NCBI GenBank assembly: GCA_035578905.1
Contig: JAQJVL010002626.1
Coordinates: forward strand, 1 to 64,000
From: Stictocephala bisonia
Taxonomy: Eukaryota > Arthropoda > Insecta > Hemiptera > Membracidae
Direction of reading: 5' to 3'
Length of the DNA stretch: 64,000 bases
The stretch's first letter is position 1; every line of letters begins with the position of its first letter. Shown here piece after piece: positions 46,741-58,625 of this stretch. The notes under the pieces were generated by a model that saw nothing but the letters and a program-made list of their open reading frames with translations, was not told the origin of the DNA and did no database searches. The position numbers and the translations under genes were made by a program.

Positions 46741-46844
46741 GACAAGCCTAAATAACATTTTATAATAACATAACCTATTAGTATTTACTTGTATTTATAT
46801 AAACTCTTTGAACAATTTTTACGCCAGGAGATTACAGCGCTCCT

Positions 46845-47045
46845 GTAATATTTCCTGAGGAGAGAAAGAGAGAAAATCCTGGGCCCGATTGCCTCCTTTC
46901 CTTTATCGTCAGTATTCCATCGGAATGATCCCATATATATTCCAGGAAAGGATCAGACAGTACTTCACAAATTGGGTTCTTACATATGTTCCAAATGTCA
47001 AGAAGTTGTCGTCATACCAAAACACATGTTAAAAACTGTTCCGGG
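46845..47045 (+). repeat. Interspersed repeat, family G, copy 3 (diverged)
   Basis: GGCCCGATTGCCTCCTTTCC, GATCCCATATATATTCCAGG, AAATTGGGTTCTTACATATG and AAAACACATGTTA match copies 1 and 2 with many more changes. Confidence 0.75.
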
Positions 47046-47128
47046 TATACATATTACAAGGGCCAGGGTGAATTTCACATAAAAAGACTTTGCTTATATT
47101 TACGTTAACTAAACTCTATAATTTTATA

Positions 47129-48318
47129 CAGGGTGGTTTTTAGTGCAGCCCACTGTTTTTCTGCTTTGTAAATTAAAAGGGATATTTAATCATGCCAATC
47201 ATACATATAAAAACATAATATTTTGTGACATTCAAGACTTTTAGGAGTCATTTGAGGCCCAAGATGCGGAGGACAACTTCATAATTCTTAATAAGCTGAT
47301 CGTGCGACATATCATTTAACATTGCATTTTTTCCTTGAATACAATGGTGCAATCAAAATTAAAAACAGTTGTACCATTTTCAAGGTATTCTTAAGTTTTG
47401 ATGGTGAAGGAGACAGATTGAAAGTTTTGAAAAGAAGCTAGTCATGCGCCTTATAATTTAATATTGTCTTTTTTCCCTTAATACGATGATGCAGTCAAAG
47501 CTAAAAGGATTGTACCATTTTTGGGATACTTGCAAGTGTAGTACTTAAAAGGCAACTAGGATGTTTTATCAAAATTCATGGCATCTACATACCATCTTAT
47601 TTTAAGAGATGCAATAAAGATGTGATTACTTTTTCGTTTTATAATAATTTATATATTGAAACCACTAACTTACTTAATTGAGTGCAGGTTATTAAATTTT
47701 TGAAATTCAATAATGATGTTTTAAAATTCTTATTTAATGAAGTGATATTACCAAAAGGTGCCTTACCTAAATTAAGTGTTCATATTCTCCACCCACTTCC
47801 TGGTAGTAATGTAATCTGTTCAAAAACTCAGCACAAAAATTATGTAGGAGGTTTTCTGTGATATTACCGCAAGCCACTGTAATTCAGTTCTTGTGGTCAT
47901 CTAAGTTCTCTAGCGGAATCTTATAGACAACCTTTTTTAGTTTTGATTGCACCATTGTATTAAGGTAAAAAAGAAATATTAAATGATATGTCACACGATC
48001 AGCTTCTTTTCACAACTTTCAATCTGCCTCCTTCATCCTGAACCTGCGAATATCTTTAAAACGATACAACCCTTTTTAGTTTTGATTGCACCATTGTATT
48101 CAGTGAATAACGACAATGTTAAACGACGTGTCACATGACCAGCTTGTCATTAACAATTATTATGAAGTTGACCTCCACATCTTGGACCTCAAATGACTCC
48201 CAAAAGTTTTGCATGTCACAAAATCTAGTGTATGTATATTGATTGGCATGGTTAAAAATCCTTTTTAACATACAATGAAGAAAAACAGGTGGTGGGGACT
48301 ACATTAAAAACCACCCTG
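47129..48318. mobile_element. 1.19-kb foldback element with inverted arms made of subrepeats
   Basis: The ends CAGGGTGGTTTTTAGTGCAG and TTAAAAACCACCCTG are inverted and flanked by TA on each side (47127-47128, 48319-48320). Each arm holds two related subunits of about 150 bp. One contains TTGAATACAATGGTGCAATC (47334), the other TTAATACGATGATGCAGTC (47478); the right arm has both in reverse (near 48095 and 47950). There is no coding capacity. The end motif is similar in style to the 1711-2579 element. Confidence 0.9.
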
Positions 48319-48320
48319 TA

Positions 48321-50204
48321 TTTTCTTTTAATTGAATTCTCCACCTTTGGAACCATCGCCATTTTCTCGATATCACAATATTTCTTATTTTTATTAATTT
48401 ATTCATATTCTACATAGTTGAAATCAGTGACAGGGGTTTTAAGGTTCTGAAAATAAAAAAAATATAAGATTAAACAAATATGAAGTATAGTTGTCGGGAG
48501 CAATATTTCCTACATAAGATTTTTTTATATGTAATATGTAACTATTCTGATAGATACATTTAAAGTCTGTACACTCTAGTATGTTTAAAACTATTTATTG
48601 CAAATGGTTTTAGTTGTACACACACTGATAATGCAACATGACTAAAACAGAACAATTGGACCATGGCTATCTAATATGAGGTCCCAACGTTTGTAAGGCT
48701 TCTAAATGTATGTAAAGACGAGTTACGTATTTACGTCAGCTACCAGCATTACGTCAGGCCGGATCAACGTGTCACACGTAACGTAATAAAACTTACCAAG
48801 CAAAAGTTTATGAAAGTTGAAATAACAACGAAACCCAGTTCGGCAAAGTATCTCAGCGTATCGAGACGCTTTTGAGATATTTTCATAAATATTATTGTAT
48901 TACGTTATAAAAGTGATTATCTATTTTAATTTTTAAAATATCTATCCCTCATGTAGTTAGATTTTTATGAAAAATAAAGTTATATAAATTAGTTATTTAG
49001 AATGTTAGTAATTTTGTTTTATAATAGGGGACACCCTTGCACGCTTCGCGTGCCAAACCATACTCTCTCTGCGCTTCAGACACCTCGGCTTCGGCCTTGA
49101 CTTGTGACTTTTGACTACAAATAATAGTACATTAACTATATAACGCAAAATTACAATATTAAATTTATTTACAGTATCCCACTCACACTACTTGTGTTAC
49201 AATCTATTTATTAGTATAAATACCCAATGTTATTACCTAGCCTGTTTAAACGTGTTCCTTTCATTTGTTTTTGTCTAACAGCTAAAGATTAAACTCTTAA
49301 TGCATCAATAGGGTAATGTCAAATATACAAAATAAACATGTTTATATACTTACACAACAGCTGTTGTTAATTTACTTAAATACACCCAACGTTATTCTCA
49401 TGGAAAAAAGGAAGTTTTGAGGGACTGTTTGTACCCATTAGGAATAAAATTTCGAAAAATCATTTTTTAGCGGATCACTTCGATACTAAAGCTCACTTCA
49501 TTTAAAATTACGTGTAAATACGTTTGGTGGTTTCTGAGATTTCATGATGAGTGTGTGAGTTAGTAAGTCAGTGGCATTTGGCCTTTATGTATTAAGATTT
49601 AAGTGTGAATGCATCCGAACTAAAATTTTATTCTCACTGTAAATTAAAAACAGAAAAAAAATTATAATTTACAAAATAAACTTTTATAAGGAAGTTTTAA
49701 GTATTTTTTAAACATTAACTTGAGTTGTAGAAACTCGATTTACATAAATCAAAGTATTCGTTGGCAAAGCTCAGTCCCACCCTTATTCGTTCTACATCAT
49801 ATGCTAAAAAAGAGAGTAGATTCGTAAAACATCCCATATAAAAGCCTTACAATCGTATAAAAGGTCTTAAATGCTCACAACTTCACAAAGCAATGAAAGA
49901 AACCTCTCGAAAGAAAAGACCTAATGATGGAACATTACATTAAACAAACGTCCAATTTGCTTTCCTTTATGTGGCCTCGGTTGTTACACGCACAGGGATT
50001 AGGTTAAATGAGCCTTGTAGTTAATCCTGACATCCCTCGTAGCTATAAAAATAGCTAACAGAGTTAACAATTAATTGCTTAGTAAGCTATATAGACATTC
50101 TTTTTTATTAATAAATTCTTCTTATAATTTATTAGAGAGTAATTTGGTCTAGGGCAAGTTTAAAATTCAAGAATATTAACAGTTATACGACTGTTAAGCT
50201 ACAA
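48321..50204. other. AT-rich; GC-rich palindromic block and a family E-like fragment
   Basis: No gene. 49026-49108 has GGGGACACCCTTGCACGCTT, CGCGTGCC, GCGCTTC and CTCGGCTTCGGCCTTG, parallel to 21440-21520. 49400-49605 carries, on the minus strand, CCACTGACTTACTAACTCAC and CACACTCATCATG, resembling the family E head. The rest is unassigned. Confidence 0.5.
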
Positions 50205-50345
50205 ATGGCATTGACCCACCCATCCATCCGTTCACGTACGGTGGCATTGATATACCCACCCTTTTATAGACGTACAGTGGTATTAGTCCACACATTCTCC
50301 CATACCACGTATTATCCCATTATCCCATCCACCCTCCAGTACATG
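50205..50345 (-). repeat. 36-bp GTGGGT minisatellite, 3-4 degenerate units
   Basis: Reverse orientation: TTGACCCACCCATCCATCCG, TTCACGTACGGTGGCATTGA, CGTACAGTGGTATTAGTCCA. Spacing is near 36-60 bp. Another partial unit is at 50690-50745. Confidence 0.85.
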
Positions 50346-52909
50346 TATAATTATACGTAATTATATGAGGGAGACAAAGGTAGTTGGACATTTGCCATCA
50401 TTACGTGAAAATTAACAATCACGACGTTTCGATTTGGTAAAACCCAAACCTTTTTCAAGTGCTAAAAACTAAATTACATCTACACAACCATGTTATAAAA
50501 CTACGTTCTTAAACTAATAAACTTATCTACTTTAATAATTATCTACATTTTAACCTAGATCCTAGAATGGAGTACAACAAAATGAACTTCTACTAAATAC
50601 AGTATAAAAAAATATTAACAGGGTTAAATTAATATAACCAATTAGGCGCTGTCAAGCCTAAGCCTAAATATACGTAATTACAACGATAGATCCACCCAAC
50701 CAAATACGTTGGCATTGACCGACCCGTTACGTTCACAAACATATTTTACACAGGCAATATATTTACTAAAATCTTAATCAAAAATTATAATAGAACCATA
50801 TTAATTCACTGCAATAGGTAATAAAAAAAATGTTGGTTTACAAATGCTACTTATTTATACAACTTTAAAGTACATTGCTGGACCCAACTTGTTATATTAA
50901 AAATGTATTGGATTACGTTTATTAGTAAATCGTAAAAAAAGAATGAAATTGTGTTGTCCTATATCAAGCAAATCGATATAATTATAAGGTATAAAAGATG
51001 ATAGAATTTTAAAAATAAATAAACATCAACGTAATAAATAAGTGAATGGAAAACCTGCGAAAATAAAAAAATGTCAAACAATTGAGCCAGGCTAAATATT
51101 GAAGAACATCTTTAATTTGTTGATAGTAGTAAGTGTTGATTGTGAAACTGTCCGAAATCGTTTGTTGACAACTCCCCCCCACAAGTCAGGAGAACACTTA
51201 CTAAAAATATTAGTGAGGTTGGTGTGAAAAGGATTTAAAATAACATAAATTGTCTTAATATTCGTATTTATTAATTATTTGTGTATATTTTCATTATAAC
51301 AGGACAGCTAGATAAACTGTAATTAATCCATTTACTAAGTATTGTAATTTAGTTTATAAAAATATTTTGTTTTACTATTCTAATAATTTAATATATTTAT
51401 CATATAATGATATAATACCATTAAACGAGACATCGTGTTTTATTTTTTGTATGTTTTTTATTATGATTTGAGAACAAGAAAGTATTATGCCAAATAATTT
51501 GCTTTAAAAATTAATAACACTGTAATAGATTAGATGCATAAAAATAAATTATAATTCAATATTTATTAATGTATAATTCATAATTTATCATAAAATAACT
51601 AAATAAAGTATAAAGAAAAATGTTATTATAAATATTTATTTTGAAAATAATTAACAGTTGAAACTAAACATAAAATCAGAGATTAAATTATAATTCAACA
51701 TTTCTTAATATTTTTTAGTTGTATTTAAATATTTGCGTCTAATTTCAATATTATGCTAATAGTTCTCTGATTGCATAATACAATATTAATAAATAGTGAA
51801 TTATAATTTGAACTTTAATTTTATGTCATTGTTGAAAATTACTTTGCTAGACAACAAAGACATTTACTGACGTATAAACATGAAAGGACAATTTGAATTT
51901 ATCGAGGTGTGAATGTTGAGCAGCCTGCCGATAGAGATCCGGAAAAGTGCATAAAAGTCACATGTTATGCTAGTAGTGATGAGACAGAGTACATACTCCC
52001 AAATATGTGGGCCTTGTACAGTATATAGATGTCACATACTCCTTCCAGCAATGTTGTAAGGAGGATGGATGCTTAAATCGTTGCGCGGTTTTACACTTAT
52101 AGACTTCTTCTATATAAAATATGTATATTCCATGTCAAGTATACATATTGAAATAAGAATATTCTTAAACAGTTTTATGGGTTTTTAACACCCAAAATTA
52201 ATTCAAACTACTCAATATTAAAATAATGAACTGGATAGTTTTAATTGTTTTATCAATCTTAAAAGGGATTAAACCATTGTATTCAACATGTAACTTAATT
52301 GTTCTTATTATTTTATTAATCCTCAAAATAAAACCCTAATACTATATGAAACGTAATATTTGAAAACTAAATTACTGAGTTATTTAATATTTACGTACTG
52401 AATAAATTTGACAACATTCATTTTCCTGTCTGTATTTCATTTTTCTTACGGTACGCCATTGTCATTTTGCAAATCGGTCCAAACGTTGTAGTGGGAAAAC
52501 AGTACAAACCCCTATGGCAAATTTAATTTCCATAGAAACTACGTAAAAACCATATAGGTTTTATTACAAACATGTAACATTCATATTTATCTTAACCTCT
52601 ATGTAAATGTTTACGTCAACCAACAATATATCACGCGATAAATTCTTTTTTATAATTCTTTTAAAAATTATACAAAAACGTAACTTGTTATTACTGATAG
52701 ATTGAACATTACTTTTTTGCATGAATAGTATGAATTAAACTAAATTACACCATCAAAATATAAAGTTTCATTTCTGTTTAGGATTATCCAATTAGTAATA
52801 TTTGAGCTGGTATAGCTGATAAACGGTTCACCTTAATTTATACTAGTCTACTGTTTAAAAAACATTGGATTGTTTTATATACTTGTATGAAAGAAAACGT
52901 TCTTTAGAT
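50346..52909. other. AT-rich region, no gene
   Basis: About 2.5 kb. 50415-50465 contains CGACGTTTCGATTTGGTAAA and CCTTTTTCAAGTGCTAA, a motif style seen at repeat ends and related in type to 53995-54045. 50690-50745 has one GTGGGT-type unit. The rest is AT-rich (51240-51900 extremely so). Confidence 0.5.
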
Positions 52910-53450
52910 TCCACACTGTTCTCTTATCCCAGTTTTTGAGGGTGTTCGTTTGGGTGCCCAGTTTAGTGCTGTAAGGACTTTAGTTATAGATTTTATTGCA
53001 TCTGCCACTAAGAGTAGTAAAGATCCTGACTCACTAACGAACAAGCAATGTATTTCCCTCCCCTCTCTCCCCCCGATAGCCCCCGCCTGTCCCGCCCCGC
53101 AAATTCGACATAAAGACATAACTCCCTCATTTATAAGTAAACTCTAGCAATACATTTATTAATCTACCTTTTTAGCCAAAGATGATTGTATAAATGTCAA
53201 CTCAAAATTTGAATAAATATGATTTATAGAAAAATAATTGGTAACACGAAAAAAAAACTTTTTTAGATTTACTATATACTAGGTTGGTTAGTACCTTCTG
53301 TCCACTATATTATCAAAATTTTAATAAAATATATCACACAGTTTGTTCATGAGTTCACTTTGGCCTGCCATATCACCATAAAGAAATTTGTTATAATTGT
53401 TTACCGTAACACATTTATTACTTACAAGGATACTAACAATTATATTCAAA
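52910..53450 (+). repeat. Interspersed repeat, family B, copy 3
   Basis: GGGTGTTCGTTTGGGTGCCC, TTTAGTTATAGATTTTATTG, CTAAGAGTAGTAAAGATCC, ACATAACTCCCTCATTTATA, then ATATATCACACAGTTTGTTC and CCTGCCATATCACCATAAAG align with 7017-7500. The alignment extends about 500 bp, so the family is at least that long. Confidence 0.8.
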
Positions 53451-54128
53451 GAAATTTCATCTTTAATCAACATCAGCATCCTTAATGTCGAGTGCATTTA
53501 ACTCTGCTTGTATTCTAAGATTTACCTAAGTACTTTAAAACTAAGAGTTTCTCTTTTCTAGTTATTTTCACGAAGCTGGAGAGGTTGGCCTACTTAGATT
53601 CCTAGGTAGTTGACATACTTACAAATTACTTAAATTTCATTAGTCAAGAATGGACTACTAGGAAGCGTATTGCTTGATGCACTTTAAGTATTGTTATATT
53701 TGGTAGAAACCGATTGAAGATGTAATGAAACAGCTGACTTTAAGGGTTTTAAGGAACAAACAACGTGTCGTCTTCAGATGTCACTTACTACTTTAGTCTA
53801 CAACTTGTTTCTTTTTCTAACCCATACTGTGTTTTATATATGTTGTTATGTGTGATAGTTTTCAAGAGAACGTGCATTTCTTAAAAGCCAATTGTAATAT
53901 TTTAACCTGTAGTTTCAAAGGTTTATATAGATAATTATGATTTACGAAAAAGGAAAAATCTTGTTGTAAATGTAGACTATGGTGATAAGTAACACCTGAA
54001 GACGTCAAGAGTTTTTATACCTGTCGAAACGTTGTTTGTTCCTTAGAAAATTATTAGAAATCTCCAATAATTTTCTACCAATCATGAAGAATCCAATAAA
54101 TAACTTTCAAACAACCATTGAAGAGTTT
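53451..54128. other. Possible inverted-repeat element around 53750-54045
   Basis: AAGGAACAAACAACGTGTCG (53750) and CGAAACGTTGTTTGTTCCTT (54026) are inverted, as are GTCTTCAGATGTC (53768) and ACCTGAAGACGTC (53994). Together they form a 300-bp inverted-end structure. No coding. Class unknown. Confidence 0.6.
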
Positions 54129-54165
54129 GTTGCAACCAGCGAGCACAGTGATCGCTGGTTGTAAC
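54129..54165. repeat. Strong small hairpin
   Basis: GTTGCAACCAGCGA and TCGCTGGTTGTAAC pair at 13 of 14 positions around the 9-base loop GCACAGTGA. Confidence 0.85.
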
Positions 54166-55254
54166 ATACTTTCTTGCGATAATTCCTTTGACATGAATAT
54201 AGTAAGTTTATGTCAGCAAACGCTTTCTTTGACAAAAAGAACTAAAAAAGAAACGTTGTTAGTAAGCTAGCTACAAATATAAATATTCATAATAATAGTT
54301 GTGACATAATATAAATAAGGCACTTACATCCTAGACATGCCGAGAAGTAGTGCGAAGTAGAAAAAGTAGTGTTGCAGATCATGGAAATTCGCAAAAAACC
54401 ACCCCTCTTTCTATGGCGTAAGGTGCGGCAAATAACTTCCGGTTTTCTGGCCAAACTAGTGTACATCCTCTAGAGAGAGCGATAATTTTCTGTAATACAG
54501 CTAACTGTCTTCAGGACAGTGTTATAACTTCGAGAATGGCAATTGGGTCCATTTTAGCCTAGATAATCGGAAACTTCTGGATTGCAGTGGCACCTTGTAT
54601 AGAGAAACTCTTTAGTCTTCAATCTAGTGTGGAAGCGACTGTAGAGTGATAAGTGCTTAACAGTGACGGTTCACGAACGGGGGATGATATTGAAAGAGCG
54701 TCAATTCGTGGGTTTGTAATTACGTAAATAAGGTTGGTCGAATTTGAAGACTAAAATGGTGTTAATGATACATTATATGTAAATATCCAGTATTTTGTAA
54801 TTTAATTAGTGTGTAAATAAAAGAAATAGTCGATAATCACATAGTGAAATAACCATATTGATTAGGACCCTGTTGGACCGTAAAAATACTATACTACCTG
54901 AAAACATATCTCAGACATAAGAGCCCCGTCATGTCTGGCCAGACTGCCTAAAGTAATTTCTACTGTACATATAACGTGTAGTTCCATCTTTATTCATTGA
55001 GTAGACACAGTTGCCTGTATATTCACTAGAAATAACACAACTGCACCATTCCAAGTGGATGAGAGAGAAAAATTATTTTACCCAATTTTGTACCGTATTT
55101 CATGTTAACGGTCACTGAAGCTATCAGCTTCGTCCTAAATTTGAATTGTAAATGGCAAACTCTTGAACGTGTTTGTGGTTGAAGGAATTAGAATACACTG
55201 TTAACGGTTGTAATTAATACAGTTTGTTGTAATTTAGCTGTACTCCAATATTTA
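54166..55254. other. Intergenic, no gene
   Basis: Slightly less AT-rich at 54330-54700 but without an open frame or recognised repeat. Confidence 0.45.
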
Positions 55255-55368
55255 ATCTAACCCACCCACCCACCCATACACATACAGTGGTATTGACCCA
55301 CCCACCCACCCATACACATACAGTGGTATTGACCCACCCGCCCACCCATACACGTACAGAGGTATTGA
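55255..55368 (-). repeat. 36-bp GTGGGT minisatellite, 3 units
   Basis: Reverse orientation: three near-identical units containing CCCACCCATACACATACAGT and GGTATTGACCCACCC. It ends at a short (ATA)n stretch. Confidence 0.94.
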
Positions 55369-55834
55369 TAATAATAATATTTAATAATAATAATATTTCA
55401 TCTAACTCAACAGAAATATTTATTAAAAGGATAACACAATCAGCAGCTTAATGTTGTTTGTTTTTATAATTTTTATGAACATATCGTTAAGAAAGTCTAG
55501 TGTACTTATTTGTAAAAATTGAATGGTAATTAAGTTTTTATATAAGTTAATATACATACTAGGTAATAAAGAACATTTATATATTGTATATTTATATTAC
55601 ATAAAACATAATATCTGTATAGTATATCGTGCTCTAAAACCAAATGAAAATTAATTGGTGAATTACAAACTCCATATAGAAGTATCTAAATAAAGAGAAT
55701 CAAATGTTTTGTTTTTCAGAATATTTGTGGTCCTAAACCATACTTAACACTTACAAAAAAATTAAGATTTTTAATTACCAGGCTTGTCAGTGTTAGCTAA
55801 CAATACGTCCGATATTACGTGGTTTGCATTCCAA
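55369..55834. other. AT-rich spacer
   Basis: A short ATAATAATATTT low-complexity stretch at 55368-55398. Otherwise no supported feature. Confidence 0.5.
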
Positions 55835-56010
55835 GTAACGCTATAGATCCCTTAGATGCTCTGACTATTGGGATATTAGTAAAGTCTCTTTCTAAGGAAC
55901 ATTCGACCTTAGTTAGTAACATTGACTACACTCGTACATCTACTCATTCGCTCGTCATATTCACCCATATCTCTGCAATAGGTGGCTTAATGATGAATAA
56001 TGAACAATAA
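55835..56010 (+). repeat. SINE-like family A, copy 4 (3' half)
   Basis: GACTATTGGGATATTAGTAA, ACATTCGACCTTAGTTAGTA, ACATTGACTACACTCGTACA and a tail of AATGATGAATAATGAACA match the 3' half of the family A copy ending at 61945. Confidence 0.8.
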
Positions 56011-56164
56011 TGAATCAATCTCAAAATCATACGTATACAGTAAATAGTTTTGTTCATTTCATTATACGAATGTATACAATAATAGAACTATTGAATTAAT
56101 TTGCGGACAAACAATCCAGACCGTCGGGTTTCCATTGTGGTATAAGCCAGACGACTGCACTTAG

Positions 56165-56400
56165 TTCGAGCCATGCTCACAACTTGTTCCACAGAGAGCC
56201 ACACTGTCGTCCCACTTAGGTATTAATTCACAACTTCGACCCAGATTGATTCTATCAATCACTTGTATTGTTGGAAAGTGTGCCACTTAGTTGTGCCACG
56301 CCACTTTGTAACTGGGTTTACAAATTAGAAGCTTTGTTTGTAGATCTTGTCCGAAATCTATTCAAACAGTATTACAATTGTTTTACTAACTAATCACTAG
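56165..56400 (+). repeat. Diverged repeat, family H, copy 2
   Basis: CACTTGTATTGTTGGAAAGT, GTTGTGCCACGCCACTTTGT and TTTGTAGATCTTGTCCGAAA parallel 31155-31260. Confidence 0.5.
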
Positions 56401-56744
56401 GGATAAAATTATTGCAATTTAACCAATATTGCTTCTGATACGGCTAGTGCTCTCAGTTTGTAAATATGCTTTTGTATCCTGCTCATCTTTAGGTGTTTCA
56501 ATGCAATTTATATATTTATGTAATGATTAATGACTTTATGTATAAAATTATAAAAGGCAGGAATAAATGTTGATGTAGCATAATCTAGTTAAAAGCGGGA
56601 ATCAAATCCAATTATTTTTTTTATAACATAAATTAACACTTGTATAATAGCGTCAGATTTAATTTATAAATTATTGTTATAAATAATATAATTTTACAAA
56701 GATTATCAACAATTGATCATGTTTTAAAATTAGAACAAGTAAAT
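56401..56744. other. AT-rich spacer
   Basis: No supported feature. Confidence 0.5.
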
Positions 56745-56805
56745 TCAATTCCACCGTACGTGTATGGGTGGGTGGGTCGATTCCACTGTATGTGTATGGG
56801 TGGGA
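56745..56805 (+). repeat. 36-bp GTGGGT minisatellite, about 1.7 units
   Basis: TTCCACCGTACGTGTATGGG, TGGGTGGGTCGATTCCACTG and TATGTGTATGGGTGGG. Confidence 0.9.
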
Positions 56806-57404
56806 ATATATTGTATTTATATAAGTTTAGGATGACTCTGATTGTTTGCGTCTTTCGTTGGAATGGTAGAGTTTAAGTTGTAAAACATATGCTAAGCACA
56901 TTCTTATTTAGAGGAGAGTAAAAAAGTAAGAAGAAGAGAAGGAACGTCCCTTTTGTATATCGTGGTATATGCTATTTTGACTTGCAGAGAATGATACCCT
57001 TGATTGTATTAATAAAACCAATGACGATGCAAAGTTGAGATTTTTATGTCACCTCTAAAAACACCACGTAGCACTAAACCTGTTCAAAATATTCCCTAAC
57101 ACTATAAAAGCAACAGGGTAGTAAAAAATATTTGACTTTACGCTTAAATGTCAGCCTCTCTCACACCTAATTGAACCAGTTTGTAGGTGTGAGTTGTAAA
57201 GTCTGGGTGAACTGTATGATAAATGCTTTTAAAAAAAAGCCAGTTTTGTGGCGAGGTATTAAAGCAGTGTTTCTCTCTCTCAGATTGTATTGCAAAGCTC
57301 GTAGATTGTCCCAAAATAAAATTAAGAAAATTAAGTTCTTTTTATAAAAAACGACATAGTTAGGCAGGAAAGTAAATAATTATTTCATATTTAAATAAGC
57401 TATC
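56806..57404. other. Intergenic, no feature recognised
   Basis: No supported feature. Confidence 0.5.
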
Positions 57405-57545
57405 CTACAGGGAAGAAAGAAACAGAGGTTGCATCCTATAGTGCGCTAAATGTGTGTCTAGTTAGGGTGGAGTAGTTTGCTCAATAGCAGTAAGTCATTG
57501 AATAGCAGGGCCAGCACCTTGTCAGTCCCCTCTTTGTTCCCCCCA
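57405..57545 (+). repeat. Repeat family F, copy 2
   Basis: AGAAAGAAACAGAGGTTGCA, TAGTGCGCTAAATGTG and AGCAGGGCCAGCACCTTGTC match 10405-10560 in reverse. Confidence 0.68.
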
Positions 57546-57827
57546 AATTATCAAGGATAAACCTAGAAACTATTACTACTGGTATATAAAGGTATAATTT
57601 ATTTGTAATTTATTTATATCTTCTACTAAGGTGTTCTCTGTGGCCAGAAGTAAGCGACCTCCGTTAATTTTTCTCTGTGGTTATTGCAACTATTTTGTAC
57701 ACCATATATGAAGAAAATTAGTTCATTTTTAAGTTTTTCAGTTTAGTTCATAGCTGTAAATTATATAAAATAAACTGATTTCCTTTTGATAAATTCAACA
57801 CTTAATATTACTCGATTTACTATTGTC

Positions 57828-58110
57828 GGCATTAGTGGTGCAGTCCTATAACTGTAACACAGCTAATTGGGGACAATCTGTTGTGGAGATTGTAGCAATG
57901 ACTACAGATTCTATCTGTAGTCATTGATTGTAGGCTACAGGTTCTATGCTCGGTCCTCACAACGATATAGCGTCCTCTCAATGGTTGCTATCGGCGTGGA
58001 CACTACCAGACATATTTGGGATATCCACGTTGGATGGTAGTCATTGTGCGGATATCGTGTAGGGGAGAGAATTGAGAATCAGGCGTGTCACTGATATTCG
58101 CCTTAAAATA
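57828..58110 (+). repeat. SINE-like family A, copy 5 (5' part)
   Basis: CGGCATTAGTGGTGCAGTCC, ACAGCTAATTGGGGACAATC, GGTCCTCACAACGATATAGC, CAATGGTTGCTATCGGCGTG and GTGTAGGGGAGAGAATTGAG follow the family order. A local duplication around CTACAGATTC (57900-57935) forms a small hairpin. The 3' half is missing. Confidence 0.83.
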
Positions 58111-58560
58111 TGCACAACGTTTTGTTGGCGTCTCGGATAATAGAATATTTTTACATACTTATACTAAGTAAAGCCTTATAGTTAGGCAGTGCATTACGTC
58201 TCATAACTTTATCTCATATGCGAAAATCTGTCTCATCATGCTACACTGTACCATGTACAGAACGACAAAGCCAAACACAATCAGTACTCGCCTACTTTCA
58301 GCGGGCCAATCAGGGAAGTGATCTCTCCCAGCAATATTTTAACTTGATTGCCCAATCGATTAGAAAAGGCTGTTCGAGCTAATTGGTTCCCTTGTTAATC
58401 CTGCCTAACTAACCGACGTAAACAGCTCTGAATCTAATTTAGATTGCCACCCACTTTAGAGTTCTTCTATAGACCTCATCATCCTGAAGGGTTCTAATTT
58501 TGGATTTTCCGTTAATTCACCACCACTACTTTTCCGTTACTTCACTACCACTACCTTTTT
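58111..58560. other. Intergenic, no feature recognised
   Basis: No supported feature. Confidence 0.5.
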
Positions 58561-58564
58561 ATCA

Positions 58565-58625
58565 CAATTACGGTTAGGTTAGTCTAGATCAGGTTAGGGT
58601 AGGTTAAGTGGCTACTAAAGTTGAT
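58565..58625 (+). repeat. Third locus of TTAGG-like repeats beside a 22-bp-type unit
   Basis: TACGGTTAGGTTAGTCTAG and CAGGTTAGGGTAGGTTAAG are imperfect TTAGG units. They are followed by GTGGCTACTAAAGTTGATCA, which in reverse (GTGATCAACTTTAGTAGCCA) matches the 22-bp unit of 38240 and 43845. Confidence 0.7.

Noticed and set aside
53994..54035. Hammerhead ribozyme (CTGAAGA ... GAAAC)
   Set aside because: The core strings are present, but the required stem II next to them does not pair properly (C opposite C), so the catalytic fold is not supported.
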